Of a stretch of DNA of 40,060 nt, positions 1-8,458 are shown piece by piece. The notes below the pieces were generated by a model that was not told the DNA's origin, ran no database searches, and saw only the letters and a program-made list of their open reading frames with translations. Positions within the stretch are counted from its first letter, which is position 1; each line of letters starts with the position of its first letter. A program made the translations under genes and the position numbers. Source of the stretch: Acidobacteriaceae bacterium (GTDB lineage Bacteria; Acidobacteriota; Terriglobia; Terriglobales; Acidobacteriaceae); the NCBI GenBank assembly GCA_003164635.1, contig PLTV01000376.1:1-40060 (forward strand), in the 5' to 3' direction.

Positions 1-51
1 CTACCTGAGTCAAATGGATACCCAGCACGCACAGAATTTCCACTTTGAGCG

Positions 52-97
52 AAAGGCTGCTTGTTTCGGCGCTCCCCGGCCGGGTAAGCAGCTTTTT
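52..97 (+). terminator. Putative intrinsic terminator of an upstream gene
   Basis: An inverted repeat pairs 52-62 with 86-96 (core GCTGCTT / AAGCAGC, extended by A-T pairs and one G-U). The 23-nt loop contains a smaller GC palindrome, CCCGG/CCGGG. The 3' arm runs into a short T-tract. It most likely ends transcription of a + strand gene left of the window. The loop is long, so the call is moderate. Confidence 0.5.
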
Positions 98-167
98 GTT
101 GCTTCGCCGCTATTCTCGATAAGCTAAATTGGAGAGCAACGAAAATCACCCTTGCGACGAGGAGACG

Positions 168-548
168 ATGGAAAATTCAAAGGTAGATTATCCTTACGAG
201 ACGCGATTGAACATTTTGCATCCCGCGCTCGAAGTGATCGATGTGCAGGCGATGGCCGATGCCTGTGAGTTCAAGTGGTTCAATCAGACGCTATGCAGGG
301 TAAATGAATCGGTAGTGCGCGTGGCCATTATCGAAGGCGAATACCACTGGCACAAGCACGATGAGGACGACGAGTTCTTCTACGTGGTTGAAGGCATGCT
401 GGCCGTCGATCTTGAGGGACGCGTCGTCGAGCTCGCGCCGGGGCAGGGTTTTGTCGTGCCGCGGGGGACGATGCATCGCACGCGGGCGCCGCAACGAACG
501 GTGATCTTGATGGTCGAGAATGCAGGCATCATCCCCACGGGCAACTGA
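168..548 (+). CDS. Single-domain cupin protein
   Basis: A small protein of 126 residues with one cupin beta-barrel. Cupin motif 1 is visible as HWHKH, four residues and E, ending in VVEG; motif 2 is the PRGTMH block. The two histidines and glutamate of motif 1 plus the motif 2 histidine form the usual metal site, so a bound divalent metal is expected. No signal peptide is seen, so it is probably cytoplasmic. An in-frame TTG at 129 would add 13 residues, but the ATG at 168 has GAGGAG just upstream (159-164, spacing only 3 nt) and the TTG has no ribosome site. Single-domain cupins range from isomerases to sensors; the substrate cannot be read from the sequence. The stop codon overlaps the -35 element of the next gene. 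Confidence 0.85.
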   Translation: MENSKVDYPYETRLNILHPALEVIDVQAMADACEFKWFNQTLCRVNESVVRVAIIEGEYHWHKHDEDDEFFYVVEGMLAVDLEGRVVELAPGQGFVVPRGTMHRTRAPQRTVILMVENAGIIPTGN

Positions 549-582
549 AAGACTGCGGCAAAACGCCTATAATCGGGCTGAG
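545..582 (+). promoter_or_regulatory. Sigma70-type promoter predicting a leaderless mRNA
   Basis: A -35 box CTGAAA (545-550, 4 of 6 consensus), a 17-nt spacer and a perfect -10 box TATAAT (568-573) lie just before the GTG start at 582. The predicted transcription start is near 580, which leaves at most about two untranslated bases. No Shine-Dalgarno sequence is present, in agreement with a leaderless transcript. The -35 box overlaps the stop codon of the cupin gene. Confidence 0.6.
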
Positions 583-2246
583 TGAAGACTTTCTTTCTAC
601 GCAGATTGTGGGCCTGCTCGCGGACCATCGCGCTTTTCGGTCCGGTGGTTTTTTTGTTGGTTGCGGGGCGCGGTGCGGCAAAAGCTCAGGCGCTTGTCGC
701 GAGTGGCGCGGCAAAAAGCCGGATTCTGCTTGTGCTGCCGTTCGAAAACCGCACGGGGCAGCCGAACCTGGAGTGGATACGCGAGGCGGCTCCGGAGATT
801 CTGACCTACCGGTTTCAGGGCGCGGGCTTTGCGCCGATGAGCCGCGCGGATCGGTTGTACGCGCTCGATCACCTGGGCCTTCCGCCGGGATTCCACCCCT
901 CGCGCGCCACGGCGCTGAAACTTGCTCAGACGCTGGACGCCGACTCGATCGTCGTTGGCAGCTATGTTACGGATGGAAGCGGCATCGTGGCTGAGGCCGA
1001 ATTGGTCGACGTCCCCCACTTGCGCATGGGTCCGGCCGTGACAGAACGTGGCGAGATGCGCGACTTGATTTCGGTTTTCGATTCGCTGGCATGGAAGCTG
1101 ACCAGGCAGCTCGATCCCGGATTCAGCAGCTCGGAAGAAACGTTCGTAGCGGCGGGCAAGGCACTGCGCGTGGATGCCTTTGAGCAGTACATTCGAGGCA
1201 TCTCTGAACAGGACCACGCCGAGCGCCTTCGGCATTTGAACCAGGCCGTGGCTCTCAATCCAAACTTTGCTCCGGCATGGATGGCACTGGGGCGCGAGGA
1301 CTATAGCAACCAGCAATACGCGCAGGCAGCGATAGCCTTTGCGCGCGAGCTGCAGGACGACCCCAGCGGACAGGGCACGGATGAGCTCGAAGCCGGATTC
1401 TATCGTGGATTGTCGCTCATGTTCACTGGCGAATACGGAAGCGCGGAGAAGGCATTTGCCACGGTGGCGCGCGTCTTGCCCCTGGCCGAAGTGGTGAACG
1501 ACGAAGGTGTGTCGGCAAGCCGGCAAGGTCATGACGGTAGCGAGCTTTTCCGCAAGGCCATCGCTGCGGACCCCAATACAGCCGACTATCACTTCAATCT
1601 TGCGGTCAGTCTGAAACGGCACGGAAACGCAGGCGAGGCGGCGGCAGAGCTCGCGCAATGCCTGCGTTTGCGTCCCAGCGACGGCGAGGCGCAGGCTCTG
1701 ATGGCGCAGTGGAAGGGTGGCGTGGCGAAGGTCGAAGCCGCGGCCGGCGCCGACGCGGAACCCGGCGTGAAGGTCGATCCGTTGGAAAGGATTGAGCGCA
1801 GCTTCGATGCAGTTGCCTTCCGGCAGGCAGCGCAGATGCTTGACCAGGTGGATGAAACGCGGCTGGCGGCGCTTCCACCTCAGCAGCGGGCGCAAAGGTT
1901 GGCGGCACAGGCGAAGGATCTTCTTGATCACGGACTTTTTCTTGAGGCGGATCGGATTTACCTTTCAGCAGAGGCGGTGGACGACCGCATTCCCGCCGTC
2001 CATGCGGGGCTTGCTGAAGTGCGCGAAAAGACTGGAGACTCCGCGGGGGCTGTAAAAGAGGCCAGGACTTCGCTGGAGTTATTGCCTACGGTGCAGGCGT
2101 ATCTTGTGATGGGGCGCCTTGATCTCGCGGCCGGGCGAATGGAAGCGGCGAACTACGACGTGATGGAGGCGCTGAAGATCGAGCCGGGTAATTCGGCCGT
2201 CGAGGAGCTGGGCCGCCAGGTCGCGGCCAGGAAGCCTCAAAGGTAA
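582..2246 (+). CDS. Secreted TPR-repeat protein with FlgO/TolB-like N-terminal domain
   Basis: A 554-residue protein with an N-terminal signal peptide (basic FLRR, then a hydrophobic stretch to about residue 32, cleavage near AKAQA at 33-37), so it acts outside the cytoplasm. Residues about 46-185 start with a VLPFENRTG block and contain the DADSIVVGSY stretch, the pattern of TolB/FlgO-like alpha/beta domains in which a nucleotide or partner may bind. From about 205 to 545 the chain is helical with TPR signatures (LNPNFAPAWMALG, DPNTADYHFNLA, EPGNSAVEELG), separated by a charged Ala-rich stretch near 380-400. TPRs bind other proteins, so a scaffold role is likely. The GTG start is chosen because it begins the signal peptide and is placed right at the predicted +1. 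The partner is unknown. Many acidobacterial genomes carry such TPR exoproteins; the exact family is uncertain. Confidence 0.8.
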   Translation: MKTFFLRRLWACSRTIALFGPVVFLLVAGRGAAKAQALVASGAAKSRILLVLPFENRTGQPNLEWIREAAPEILTYRFQGAGFAPMSRADRLYALDHLGLPPGFHPSRATALKLAQTLDADSIVVGSYVTDGSGIVAEAELVDVPHLRMGPAVTERGEMRDLISVFDSLAWKLTRQLDPGFSSSEETFVAAGKALRVDAFEQYIRGISEQDHAERLRHLNQAVALNPNFAPAWMALGREDYSNQQYAQAAIAFARELQDDPSGQGTDELEAGFYRGLSLMFTGEYGSAEKAFATVARVLPLAEVVNDEGVSASRQGHDGSELFRKAIAADPNTADYHFNLAVSLKRHGNAGEAAAELAQCLRLRPSDGEAQALMAQWKGGVAKVEAAAGADAEPGVKVDPLERIERSFDAVAFRQAAQMLDQVDETRLAALPPQQRAQRLAAQAKDLLDHGLFLEADRIYLSAEAVDDRIPAVHAGLAEVREKTGDSAGAVKEARTSLELLPTVQAYLVMGRLDLAAGRMEAANYDVMEALKIEPGNSAVEELGRQVAARKPQR

Positions 2247-2338
2247 ACCACGCAGAGCGAGCCTCGACTTGGAGCTTCATTGCGTGCACGGTGGGGGTCT
2301 CATGCAGGACCTGGAGTTGGTCCTGAAGGGAGCATGCC

Positions 2339-3688
2339 ATGGTTAAGCCCGTATCAGCCAGAACGATTCAAGCAATCTGGATATTTGCGTTTTCCTGTGC
2401 GCTGGCATTTATGCTGGCCGTTTCCGTAAATGGATGGACGGCGGCGGCGCAGACATCGGGTTCGGCGCAGGCGCTCGTAGACAAGCTGGTTCTGGCGGAC
2501 ACAATTCAGCCCGTCACCGCCGGTGAACTGGACAGAGCGCTGGCGCAGGCCAACGCCGACGGCGCGCAGGCGCTGCTGATTGAATTGGACACGCCGGGTG
2601 GACTGCTGGACTCCACACGCGGAATGGCCCGCGCCATCGCCAGCTCGCGAGTTCCCGTGATTGTGTTTGTATCGCCCGCGGCAGCGCGCGCCGGCTCGGC
2701 AGGCTTCTTTCTCCTTGAAGCAGCGGACGTGGCGGCGATGGCGCCAGGCACCAACGCGGGCGCGGCACATCCCGTGCTTGAACTCGGCGGTCAGCCCGAC
2801 GCGACCATGAACCAGAAAATCGAAAATGACACGGAAGCTTTTCTGCGCTCCTATGTAACGCTGCGCGGTCGCAACCCGGAAGCGGCAGAAGCAGCCGTCC
2901 ATACATCGCACTCCTATACCGCCGAAGAAGCGTTGAATCAACATCTGATTGATTTCGTGGCGAATAGTGATTCTGCGCTGCTCAACGATCTGGAAGGGCG
3001 CACGATTACACGTTTCGATGGGACCAAGCAGGTGCTCCATCTGGCAGGCGCGCGCGTCGCGCCGGTGAAATCGTCACTGCGCGAAGATTTGCTCGACTGG
3101 CTTGTGAATCCCAATGTCGCCCTGCTCATGCTTGTGGGCGGCGCGCTGCTCATCTATCTGGAATTCAATACGCCGGGAACCATCGTGCCTGGGGCTCTTG
3201 GAACGTTGATGGTGGTGCTGGCAATCTTCGGCTTGAACCTGCTCCCGATTCGTTACACAGCCGTGGTGCTTCTGATTGCGGCGCTGGGGCTGCTCGTGCT
3301 CGAGGCCAAGGTGGGCGGGCACGGCGCGCTGGCAGTGGCGGGAATTGCGTGCCTCACCTTTGGCATGCTGACCCTTGTGGCCGCGCCGGTCCCGGAGCTG
3401 GGCGTGAATCCGCTCATCGCGATCGCGGTGAGCGTGGCATTTGGTGGGATTACCGTGTTGTTGTTACGGCTCGCCATCCGGGCGCGGCGAATGAAGTCGC
3501 GCCTTGGAGTGGACGCGCTGGTGGGGCACGTAGCGCAGGCGCTCGAAGCGCTCACGCCCGAAGGCCATGTACAGGTGGAGGGCGAGATCTGGCGCGCTTT
3601 GTCGACCGAGCCAATCGCGGCCGGCGCCACAGTGCGCGTGGTCGGTCATAGTGAGTATTTGCTCAGGGTCGAACCGCAGAGGCAATAG
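2339..3688 (+). CDS. nfeD: NfeD-family membrane serine protease (ClpP-like)
   Basis: A full-length NfeD protein of 449 residues. After a signal peptide or signal anchor (about 10-38) comes a ClpP-class protease domain. The DTPGG block (84-88) and the ARAGSAG block with Ser120 match the nucleophile region, and Lys160 in MNQKIEND lies where the general-base lysine of the archaeal 1510-N protease sits (S97/K138 there, about the same distance). Membrane helices follow at about 255-375, and a C-terminal OB-fold NfeD domain covers about 395-445. The known archaeal relative cleaves the C-terminal region of its partner stomatin. Here the next gene encodes a slipin, the classic pairing, so membrane quality control or lipid-raft-like organisation is a fair inference. 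GAAGGGAG at 2325-2332 with 6 nt spacing supports the ATG. Confidence 0.9.
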   Translation: MVKPVSARTIQAIWIFAFSCALAFMLAVSVNGWTAAAQTSGSAQALVDKLVLADTIQPVTAGELDRALAQANADGAQALLIELDTPGGLLDSTRGMARAIASSRVPVIVFVSPAAARAGSAGFFLLEAADVAAMAPGTNAGAAHPVLELGGQPDATMNQKIENDTEAFLRSYVTLRGRNPEAAEAAVHTSHSYTAEEALNQHLIDFVANSDSALLNDLEGRTITRFDGTKQVLHLAGARVAPVKSSLREDLLDWLVNPNVALLMLVGGALLIYLEFNTPGTIVPGALGTLMVVLAIFGLNLLPIRYTAVVLLIAALGLLVLEAKVGGHGALAVAGIACLTFGMLTLVAAPVPELGVNPLIAIAVSVAFGGITVLLLRLAIRARRMKSRLGVDALVGHVAQALEALTPEGHVQVEGEIWRALSTEPIAAGATVRVVGHSEYLLRVEPQRQ

Positions 3689-3704
3689 CGAAGAGTGATC
3701 TGAG

Positions 3705-3725
3705 ATCAGTGGTCAGTGACCGGTG
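3705..3725 (+). repeat. Three tandem heptamers (CAGTG-type)
   Basis: Three adjacent 7-mers, ATCAGTG, GTCAGTG and ACCGGTG, lie between the nfeD stop and the slipin start. They follow the palindrome-like GATCTGAGATC at 3697-3707. The stretch is not coding if the slipin starts at its ATG. It may be a short intergenic repeat; nothing else in the window matched it on reading. Confidence 0.3.
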
Positions 3726-3779
3726 AGCAGGAAATGGCATTGGTTCAGGAGTACAATCCGTGCTGAGCGAGGTGGGCCC

Positions 3780-4565
3780 ATGGTGGCAACTCCGGTATTG
3801 GTGGTTATCGCAATCGTTGTTCTATATCTGTTGAACTCCATCAAGATTCTGCGCGAGTATGAGCGCGGAGTGATCTTCCGGCTTGGGCGAGCGCTCCCCA
3901 CACCCAAAGGACCAGGCGTCATTCTGGTCTTCAGGCCTTTCGATCAAATGGTTCGTATTTCGTTGAGGCAAGATGTGCTCGAGGTCCCTCCGCAGGATGT
4001 CATCACGCGCGACAACGTCACAATCAAGGTCAACGCGGTGGTCACACTTTACGTTGTCAACCCAAACGACGCTGCCATCAAAGTGGTCAACTATGTGTAT
4101 CAGACTTCGCAGTTCGCGCAGACAACGCTGCGATCGGTGCTGGGCGAAGTCGAATTGGACACGCTGCTGAGTCATCGCGATCAACTCAACCTGCGCATCC
4201 AGAGCATCATCGACCAGAGGACCGAGCCGTTTGGCGTGAAGGTAATTTCGGTGGAAGTGAAGCAGGTCGATCTTCCTGAGCAGATGCTGCGCGCCATGGC
4301 CAAGCAGGCCGAGGCTGAGCGCGAAAAAAGATCGAAGATCATTCACGCGGAAGGCGAATTCAACGCCGCGCAAAAGCTCGTGGACGCGGCTGCGCTGATG
4401 GCCACCCAGCCGATGACGCTTCAATTGCGCTACCTGCAAACGCTCTCCGATATCGGCGTCGAGAAGAACACAACCATCGTATTTCCGCTGCCTTTGGAGA
4501 TGATGACGCTCCTGAATAAGATAGGGGCAAGCCTTCCCGCCAGCAGCGAAAGGCCCGCGGCCTAG
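3780..4565 (+). CDS. Slipin (SPFH/stomatin-prohibitin family membrane protein)
   Basis: A 261-residue protein with one N-terminal membrane anchor (about 3-19), followed by the SPFH/band-7 domain. Diagnostic stretches are [24 protein letters not shown], the [13 protein letters not shown] block and the [20 protein letters not shown] helix; the last of these starts the C-terminal coiled coil. This is the size and order of bacterial slipins. Slipins oligomerise on the cytoplasmic face of the membrane and form microdomains. The gene lies 91 nt downstream of nfeD, whose relatives cleave slipin C-termini, so the two probably form one unit. An upstream GTG at 3723 would put polar residues before the anchor; the ATG at 3780 has GAGGTG at 3769-3774 with 5 nt spacing and is preferred. 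Confidence 0.9.
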   Translation: MVATPVLVVIAIVVLYLLNSIKILREYERGVIFRLGRALPTPKGPGVILVFRPFDQMVRISLRQDVLEVPPQDVITRDNVTIKVNAVVTLYVVNPNDAAIKVVNYVYQTSQFAQTTLRSVLGEVELDTLLSHRDQLNLRIQSIIDQRTEPFGVKVISVEVKQVDLPEQMLRAMAKQAEAEREKRSKIIHAEGEFNAAQKLVDAAALMATQPMTLQLRYLQTLSDIGVEKNTTIVFPLPLEMMTLLNKIGASLPASSERPAA

Positions 4566-4657
4566 CTGAAGACGGGTATCTGAACAGGCACCGGCAAACG
4601 TGCATTCCTGTGGGAAGATCGAGATATGCGGATCGCGGAAACTGGCCGGAGCAGGCA

Positions 4658-5329
4658 ATGAGAGGATCTTTCGACGAACCGGAGTTCGAGCAGCAGCGCG
4701 CGCCCCGGCGCGACACGGAAGTCACACTGGGCGCGATTTCGCTCTCCCTGTTGCTGCTGGTGCTTCTTGGTTTGTGCGGACTATGCTTCGGACTTGGCTA
4801 TTCAATGGGCCACCATGAGCCAGCCGCCGCTGAGGTAACGCCCCCCGCGCCGGCGCATGCGCAAACTGAACAGCCTGCAGACAATGCACATGCGAAGCCC
4901 TCGGCAGATGCATCCGAAGCTGTCGTGCAGGCGGCCACAACGCCGCAGAGCGAAAAACAGGACGATCCCGAAGCCGCCGGGAAACCAGTCAGTGAATCGA
5001 CCGCTACGCGTGTCGCGGCGCCGGCGAGTGCGGGCACCACGCCTCCGGTGGTGCGGCCTGCTTTTGGTGCCCCCGAAACTTCGGTCCAGACTGCACAGGC
5101 GCCCGCGACGGGATCGCTAATGGTGCAGATCGCCTCCGTTGCGCAGGCCGAAGACGCCGATGTCCTGATGAGCGCATTGCGCCGTCGCGGTTACGCAGTC
5201 GTCGCTCGTCGCGAGCCACTCGACGGCTTGATTCATGTGCGGATCGGCCCTTTCAAAACCCGCGCGGAAGCCGACTCCTGGCGACAGAAGCTCCTGAACG
5301 ACGGCTATAACGCGATCGTGCAGCCGTAA
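4658..5329 (+). CDS. SPOR-domain membrane protein
   Basis: A bitopic protein of 223 residues. A short charged cytoplasmic head (1-24) leads into one transmembrane helix (about 26-50), then a long Ala/Pro/Thr/Glu-rich periplasmic linker (about 52-150), and a C-terminal SPOR domain (about 153-223) ending in RIGPFKTRAEADSWRQKL. SPOR domains bind glycan strands stripped of stem peptides, mostly at the division septum, so a septal role (as for FtsN, DamX or DedD) is likely but not proven. The ATG at 4658 is preceded by GGAG at 4648-4651; an upstream GTG at 4610 lacks a ribosome site. It follows the slipin by 92 nt on the same strand and ends 10 nt from the convergent esterase gene. Confidence 0.85.
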   Translation: MRGSFDEPEFEQQRAPRRDTEVTLGAISLSLLLLVLLGLCGLCFGLGYSMGHHEPAAAEVTPPAPAHAQTEQPADNAHAKPSADASEAVVQAATTPQSEKQDDPEAAGKPVSESTATRVAAPASAGTTPPVVRPAFGAPETSVQTAQAPATGSLMVQIASVAQAEDADVLMSALRRRGYAVVARREPLDGLIHVRIGPFKTRAEADSWRQKLLNDGYNAIVQP

Positions 5330-5339
5330 GCGTCGGCGC

Positions 5340-6869
5340 TTACAGGATTCCGTCCCAGAGGCGAAGTTCAGCCTCCTGCGGCTTCTCCTCCACGTGATTC
5401 TGGGTATCGAACACCATGGTCGATCGTGTCGGCGGGTTGTACTCCGGCCATGCCGGCACACCCGGAGCCGAAGGTGCGTCGCCGCGCAGGAATGCTGTCC
5501 ATGTCTGGTGCATCTGGTGAGCGAGCGCGGCCTCCGCAACAGCGTTTGAAGCCAGTGGCGAGGGGCGATTCCACACCAGGCGCACATCCAGGGAATGAAA
5601 AGCGTACCCGCGCAGAAATCCTCCGGTCTCCGAAAAATCCAGGCGATACATCCACGCATCGCCTCCGCCTTTCACGTGAGCATCGGCCACGCGCAAGCTG
5701 GGAATCCAGTACTCCTCGGCAGAAACAGCGCGGATGCGGAGTTGCTCCTCCGTCATTTGCGGATAGACTTCGCGATACCTCTTGTACACCTTGGTGAAAT
5801 TGTCAGGAAGCAGGTTGCCCAGGTCCGCTGCCACGGGGTCTCTTTGCGGGTGCGGGCCGATGAACAGCGCGCTTTCATCGCGATTGGTGCCGATGAGCAG
5901 CCGTTTCCCGCGGCTTGAGCCGGCGGCGATCGATTCCGTGGGATGAAGCGGAACGAGTCCTCCGTCAATCTGGCAGCGTAGAGGGAAATGCTGTGGCCAC
6001 GCCGCGATGAATTGGCGCTGCGCTTTGATCAGCGTGTCGGCAGGGGCCGTCAGAAGCGTGGAGGGATCGTTCCCCGTGAGCGAGTGCCATTCGTCGGCGA
6101 AGCCGTGCGTGACCGACTGGCTCTGCGCGCGAGTCCACACGCGTTCCCCACCGCCGCTTTCTGAGATCATCTGGTGAAAGAGCGGCTTGGCGGTGGGAAC
6201 CCCCATGAGAATGTCGGTAAGCTTGGCGCCGGCCGACTCGCCCCCAATGGTCACGCGCGTGGGATCTCCACTGAAGGCCGCGATGTTGTCCTGTATCCAC
6301 TTCAAGGCGGCCATCAGGTCGCGTAGTGCATTGTTGGCGCTGCCGGCATAGTCTGCTCCCAGCAGCGGCGCGAGATCGAGAAACCCAAACACGCCCAGCC
6401 GATAGGCTACCGAGATGCAGAGCACCCCCTCCTGGGTGATCTCCGAGCCGTCGTACATTGACTCGAATGCATGACCGCCGGTGAAGCCGCCGCCGTGAAT
6501 CCATACGTAGACCGGAAAAGGGCCTTTTCCGTCGGGGACCCAGATATTGAGATAGAGGCAATCCTCGCTGTGCTCCATCCCCGCCTCTCCCGGTTGCATG
6601 GGAGACGGGCCGAAGCGAGTGGCATCGCGTTCACTGTTCCAGGGCTTGATGGGTACTGGCGGCCGGAAACGCAGCGGGCCAATCGGCGGCTCGGCAAAAG
6701 GAATTCCGCGAAATTGAAGCGCGCCACCGGCTCGTTCTCCACGCAGCGCGCCGGAAGGGGTTTTGACTGTGACGGGAGTCGTGTCGGGGAGCGAGAAAAG
6801 CGGGCGAGAACCAAGTGCCAGGCCGGTGAGGCCAGCGTTCAACAGGAATTTGCGGCGGCTGAAAGACAT
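5340..6869 (-). CDS. Tat-exported type B carboxylesterase
   Basis: A carboxylesterase of the COesterase (type B, cholinesterase-like) family, 509 residues from the ATG at 6869. It opens with a twin-arginine signal, SRRKFLLNAGLTGLAL, so it is exported folded. Hallmarks follow in order: FRGIPFAEPP, SEDCLYLNIW, the oxyanion HGGGF block, and the nucleophile elbow GESAG with Ser212. The acid Glu332 in GTNRDES and the histidine His425 in GYAFHSLD complete a plausible triad. It would hydrolyse carboxylic esters in the periplasm; the natural substrate is unknown. A longer reading frame starts at 6947, but the extra 26 residues would precede the Tat signal. A TATAGT hexamer about 40 nt upstream could be a -10 box, so it may have its own promoter rather than belong to the plsC operon. 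Confidence 0.88.
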   Translation of the reverse strand: MSFSRRKFLLNAGLTGLALGSRPLFSLPDTTPVTVKTPSGALRGERAGGALQFRGIPFAEPPIGPLRFRPPVPIKPWNSERDATRFGPSPMQPGEAGMEHSEDCLYLNIWVPDGKGPFPVYVWIHGGGFTGGHAFESMYDGSEITQEGVLCISVAYRLGVFGFLDLAPLLGADYAGSANNALRDLMAALKWIQDNIAAFSGDPTRVTIGGESAGAKLTDILMGVPTAKPLFHQMISESGGGERVWTRAQSQSVTHGFADEWHSLTGNDPSTLLTAPADTLIKAQRQFIAAWPQHFPLRCQIDGGLVPLHPTESIAAGSSRGKRLLIGTNRDESALFIGPHPQRDPVAADLGNLLPDNFTKVYKRYREVYPQMTEEQLRIRAVSAEEYWIPSLRVADAHVKGGGDAWMYRLDFSETGGFLRGYAFHSLDVRLVWNRPSPLASNAVAEAALAHQMHQTWTAFLRGDAPSAPGVPAWPEYNPPTRSTMVFDTQNHVEEKPQEAELRLWDGIL

Positions 6870-6970
6870 GGATGGCACGGGTCCCCAAAAGGCCTTTATG
6901 GAAACTATACGGGATAGGCTAGGTAGTTTTTCGTGCGCCGGCAACACAGCCGAAGGTATGAAGTTCTAAG

Positions 6971-7681
6971 TTAAGTACGCATCCATTCGGGCAGACCAGA
7001 GGCAATGGAGGCACGGACGGCCTGCATCAGGTCTTCGCGGCAGGCGAAGTTCGCCGGGTCGATCGGTGGATGAAAGATGAAATGGACGGCGCCCGGTTTG
7101 ATGGCAAGGCTGCCTTTGGCCAGCAGCGTTTCTGTGCCGTAAATCGAAATGGGAATGCACGGCGCGCCCGTTTCCATAGCCAGATAAAACGGGCCCTTCT
7201 TGAAGGGCAGCATGCGGCCGTCTTTGGAGCGGGTGCCCTCAACGAACGTGGTGATGTGGATGCCTTCGGCGAGAATGCGGCGTGCCGCGGCTACGCTCTC
7301 TTGCGCGCCGGAGACGCTGCGCGATCGGTCAACCGGAATGTACTCGGCAAGCTTGAGGCAGTAGCCAAAAACAGGCATTTTGAACAACGATTTCTTGGCG
7401 AAGGCCGAGGTGCGGCCCGGAATCCGTGGAATGAGGCCCGGCGGGTCGAGGTTGGATACATGGTTCGCCATGAAGATGCAGGCCCGCGCCGAGGGAACAT
7501 TTTGCTTTCCTTCAACGATCACCCGGATCCCGGCGGCACGAAAGCCGGTGCGGACAATGAAACAAACGACCGAGTAAAGGGGCCCGACATTCCCCGTGAC
7601 AAGCGTGAGGGGGATAAAGATTAAAGCGGAGGGGATGCTCAGAATGATTATGACGATGAAGACGAAGAGCGAAACGATCAT
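6971..7681 (-). CDS. plsC: 1-acyl-sn-glycerol-3-phosphate acyltransferase, copy 1
   Basis: A 236-residue membrane-associated PlsC/LPLAT acyltransferase. Residues 1-45 hold the hydrophobic N-terminal anchor. The catalytic NHxxxxD box is NHVSNLD (73-79) and the acceptor-binding FVEGTRS box lies at 146-152, followed by KKGPFYLAMETGAPCIPI, the usual fourth block. It should transfer an acyl chain to lysophosphatidate to make phosphatidate at the inner membrane. It aligns without gaps to the neighbouring copy over its full length, with roughly 58% identity counted by hand, so the two arose by tandem duplication. It lies 66 nt downstream of copy 2 and is likely cotranscribed. Another lysolipid substrate is possible for one of the pair. 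Confidence 0.88.
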   Translation of the reverse strand: MIVSLFVFIVIIILSIPSALIFIPLTLVTGNVGPLYSVVCFIVRTGFRAAGIRVIVEGKQNVPSARACIFMANHVSNLDPPGLIPRIPGRTSAFAKKSLFKMPVFGYCLKLAEYIPVDRSRSVSGAQESVAAARRILAEGIHITTFVEGTRSKDGRMLPFKKGPFYLAMETGAPCIPISIYGTETLLAKGSLAIKPGAVHFIFHPPIDPANFACREDLMQAVRASIASGLPEWMRT

Positions 7682-7747
7682 AGAGATCCCACCGAGTCCA
7701 GGGAAGCCGGGCCAGTGCGCGCAAAGCGGCGCGAATGGGCTCCCACT

Positions 7748-8458
7748 CTAGTTTCTCATCCATTCGGGAAGTCCCGATGCAATGGCCTGACGAACAGCGT
7801 GCATCAGCTCTTCGCGCGTAACGAACTGCGTGGGATCGATGGGTGGATGAAAGACGACATACGCGGCGCCGGGATGCATTTTCAGGCTGCCTTTCCCGAG
7901 AATCTTTTCCGTCCCATGGATGGAGACCGGGATGCACGGTGCGCCGGCCTGCATCGCCAGATAAAACGGTCCCTTCTTGAATGGCAGCATGCGGCCATCC
8001 GGTGAGCGTGTTCCTTCAACAAAACTGGTAATGTGCAAGCCTTTCTCAAGCACAAGCTGGGCGGCGGAGACACTGGCGCGTGCCTCGGCTGCGTTGCCCG
8101 AACGGTCAACGGCGATGAACTCGCCCATGCGGAATCCCATCCCGAGCACGGGCAGGTTCATCAGCGAGCGTTTCATGAAGGCCGAGGTGCGGCCGGGAAT
8201 CAGCGAGACAAGTGCAGGCGGGTCGAGATTGGAGACGTGGTTCGACATGAAAATACACGATCGGCCGGCAGGCACGTTCTCCAGTCCGGAAAGTTGAAAG
8301 CGCACACCGGAAAGCCTGCAACTGCTCGCCAGCATGAAACGGGTTCCTTTGTAGAGCGGATTTGCGTTGCCCGTAACCCACGCCCAGGGAATGAAGAGAA
8401 CGGCCGTCGGAATCCCGGTGACAACCATGGTGGCGAGAAAAATGAGTGAAGCGATCAT
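7748..8458 (-). CDS. plsC: 1-acyl-sn-glycerol-3-phosphate acyltransferase, copy 2
   Basis: The second PlsC paralogue, also 236 residues, with NHVSNLD at 73-79 and FVEGTRS at 146-152. Differences from copy 1 concentrate in the N-terminal anchor and in 101-140, while 141-180 and the C-terminal IASGLPEWMR are nearly identical. That pattern suggests a change in acyl-chain or acceptor preference rather than loss of function. Its ATG overlaps the mpl stop codon (ATGA), so it is translationally coupled to mpl and belongs to the operon. No clear Shine-Dalgarno sequence precedes it, which fits coupling. The reaction is acylation of lysophosphatidate or a similar lysolipid at the inner membrane. Confidence 0.88.
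   Translation of the reverse strand: MIASLIFLATMVVTGIPTAVLFIPWAWVTGNANPLYKGTRFMLASSCRLSGVRFQLSGLENVPAGRSCIFMSNHVSNLDPPALVSLIPGRTSAFMKRSLMNLPVLGMGFRMGEFIAVDRSGNAAEARASVSAAQLVLEKGLHITSFVEGTRSPDGRMLPFKKGPFYLAMQAGAPCIPVSIHGTEKILGKGSLKMHPGAAYVVFHPPIDPTQFVTREELMHAVRQAIASGLPEWMRN

Noticed and set aside
597-1931. A 444-codon - strand frame opposite the TPR gene
   Set aside because: It is an antisense shadow of high-GC coding DNA. The + strand has a signal peptide, TPR motifs and a promoter.
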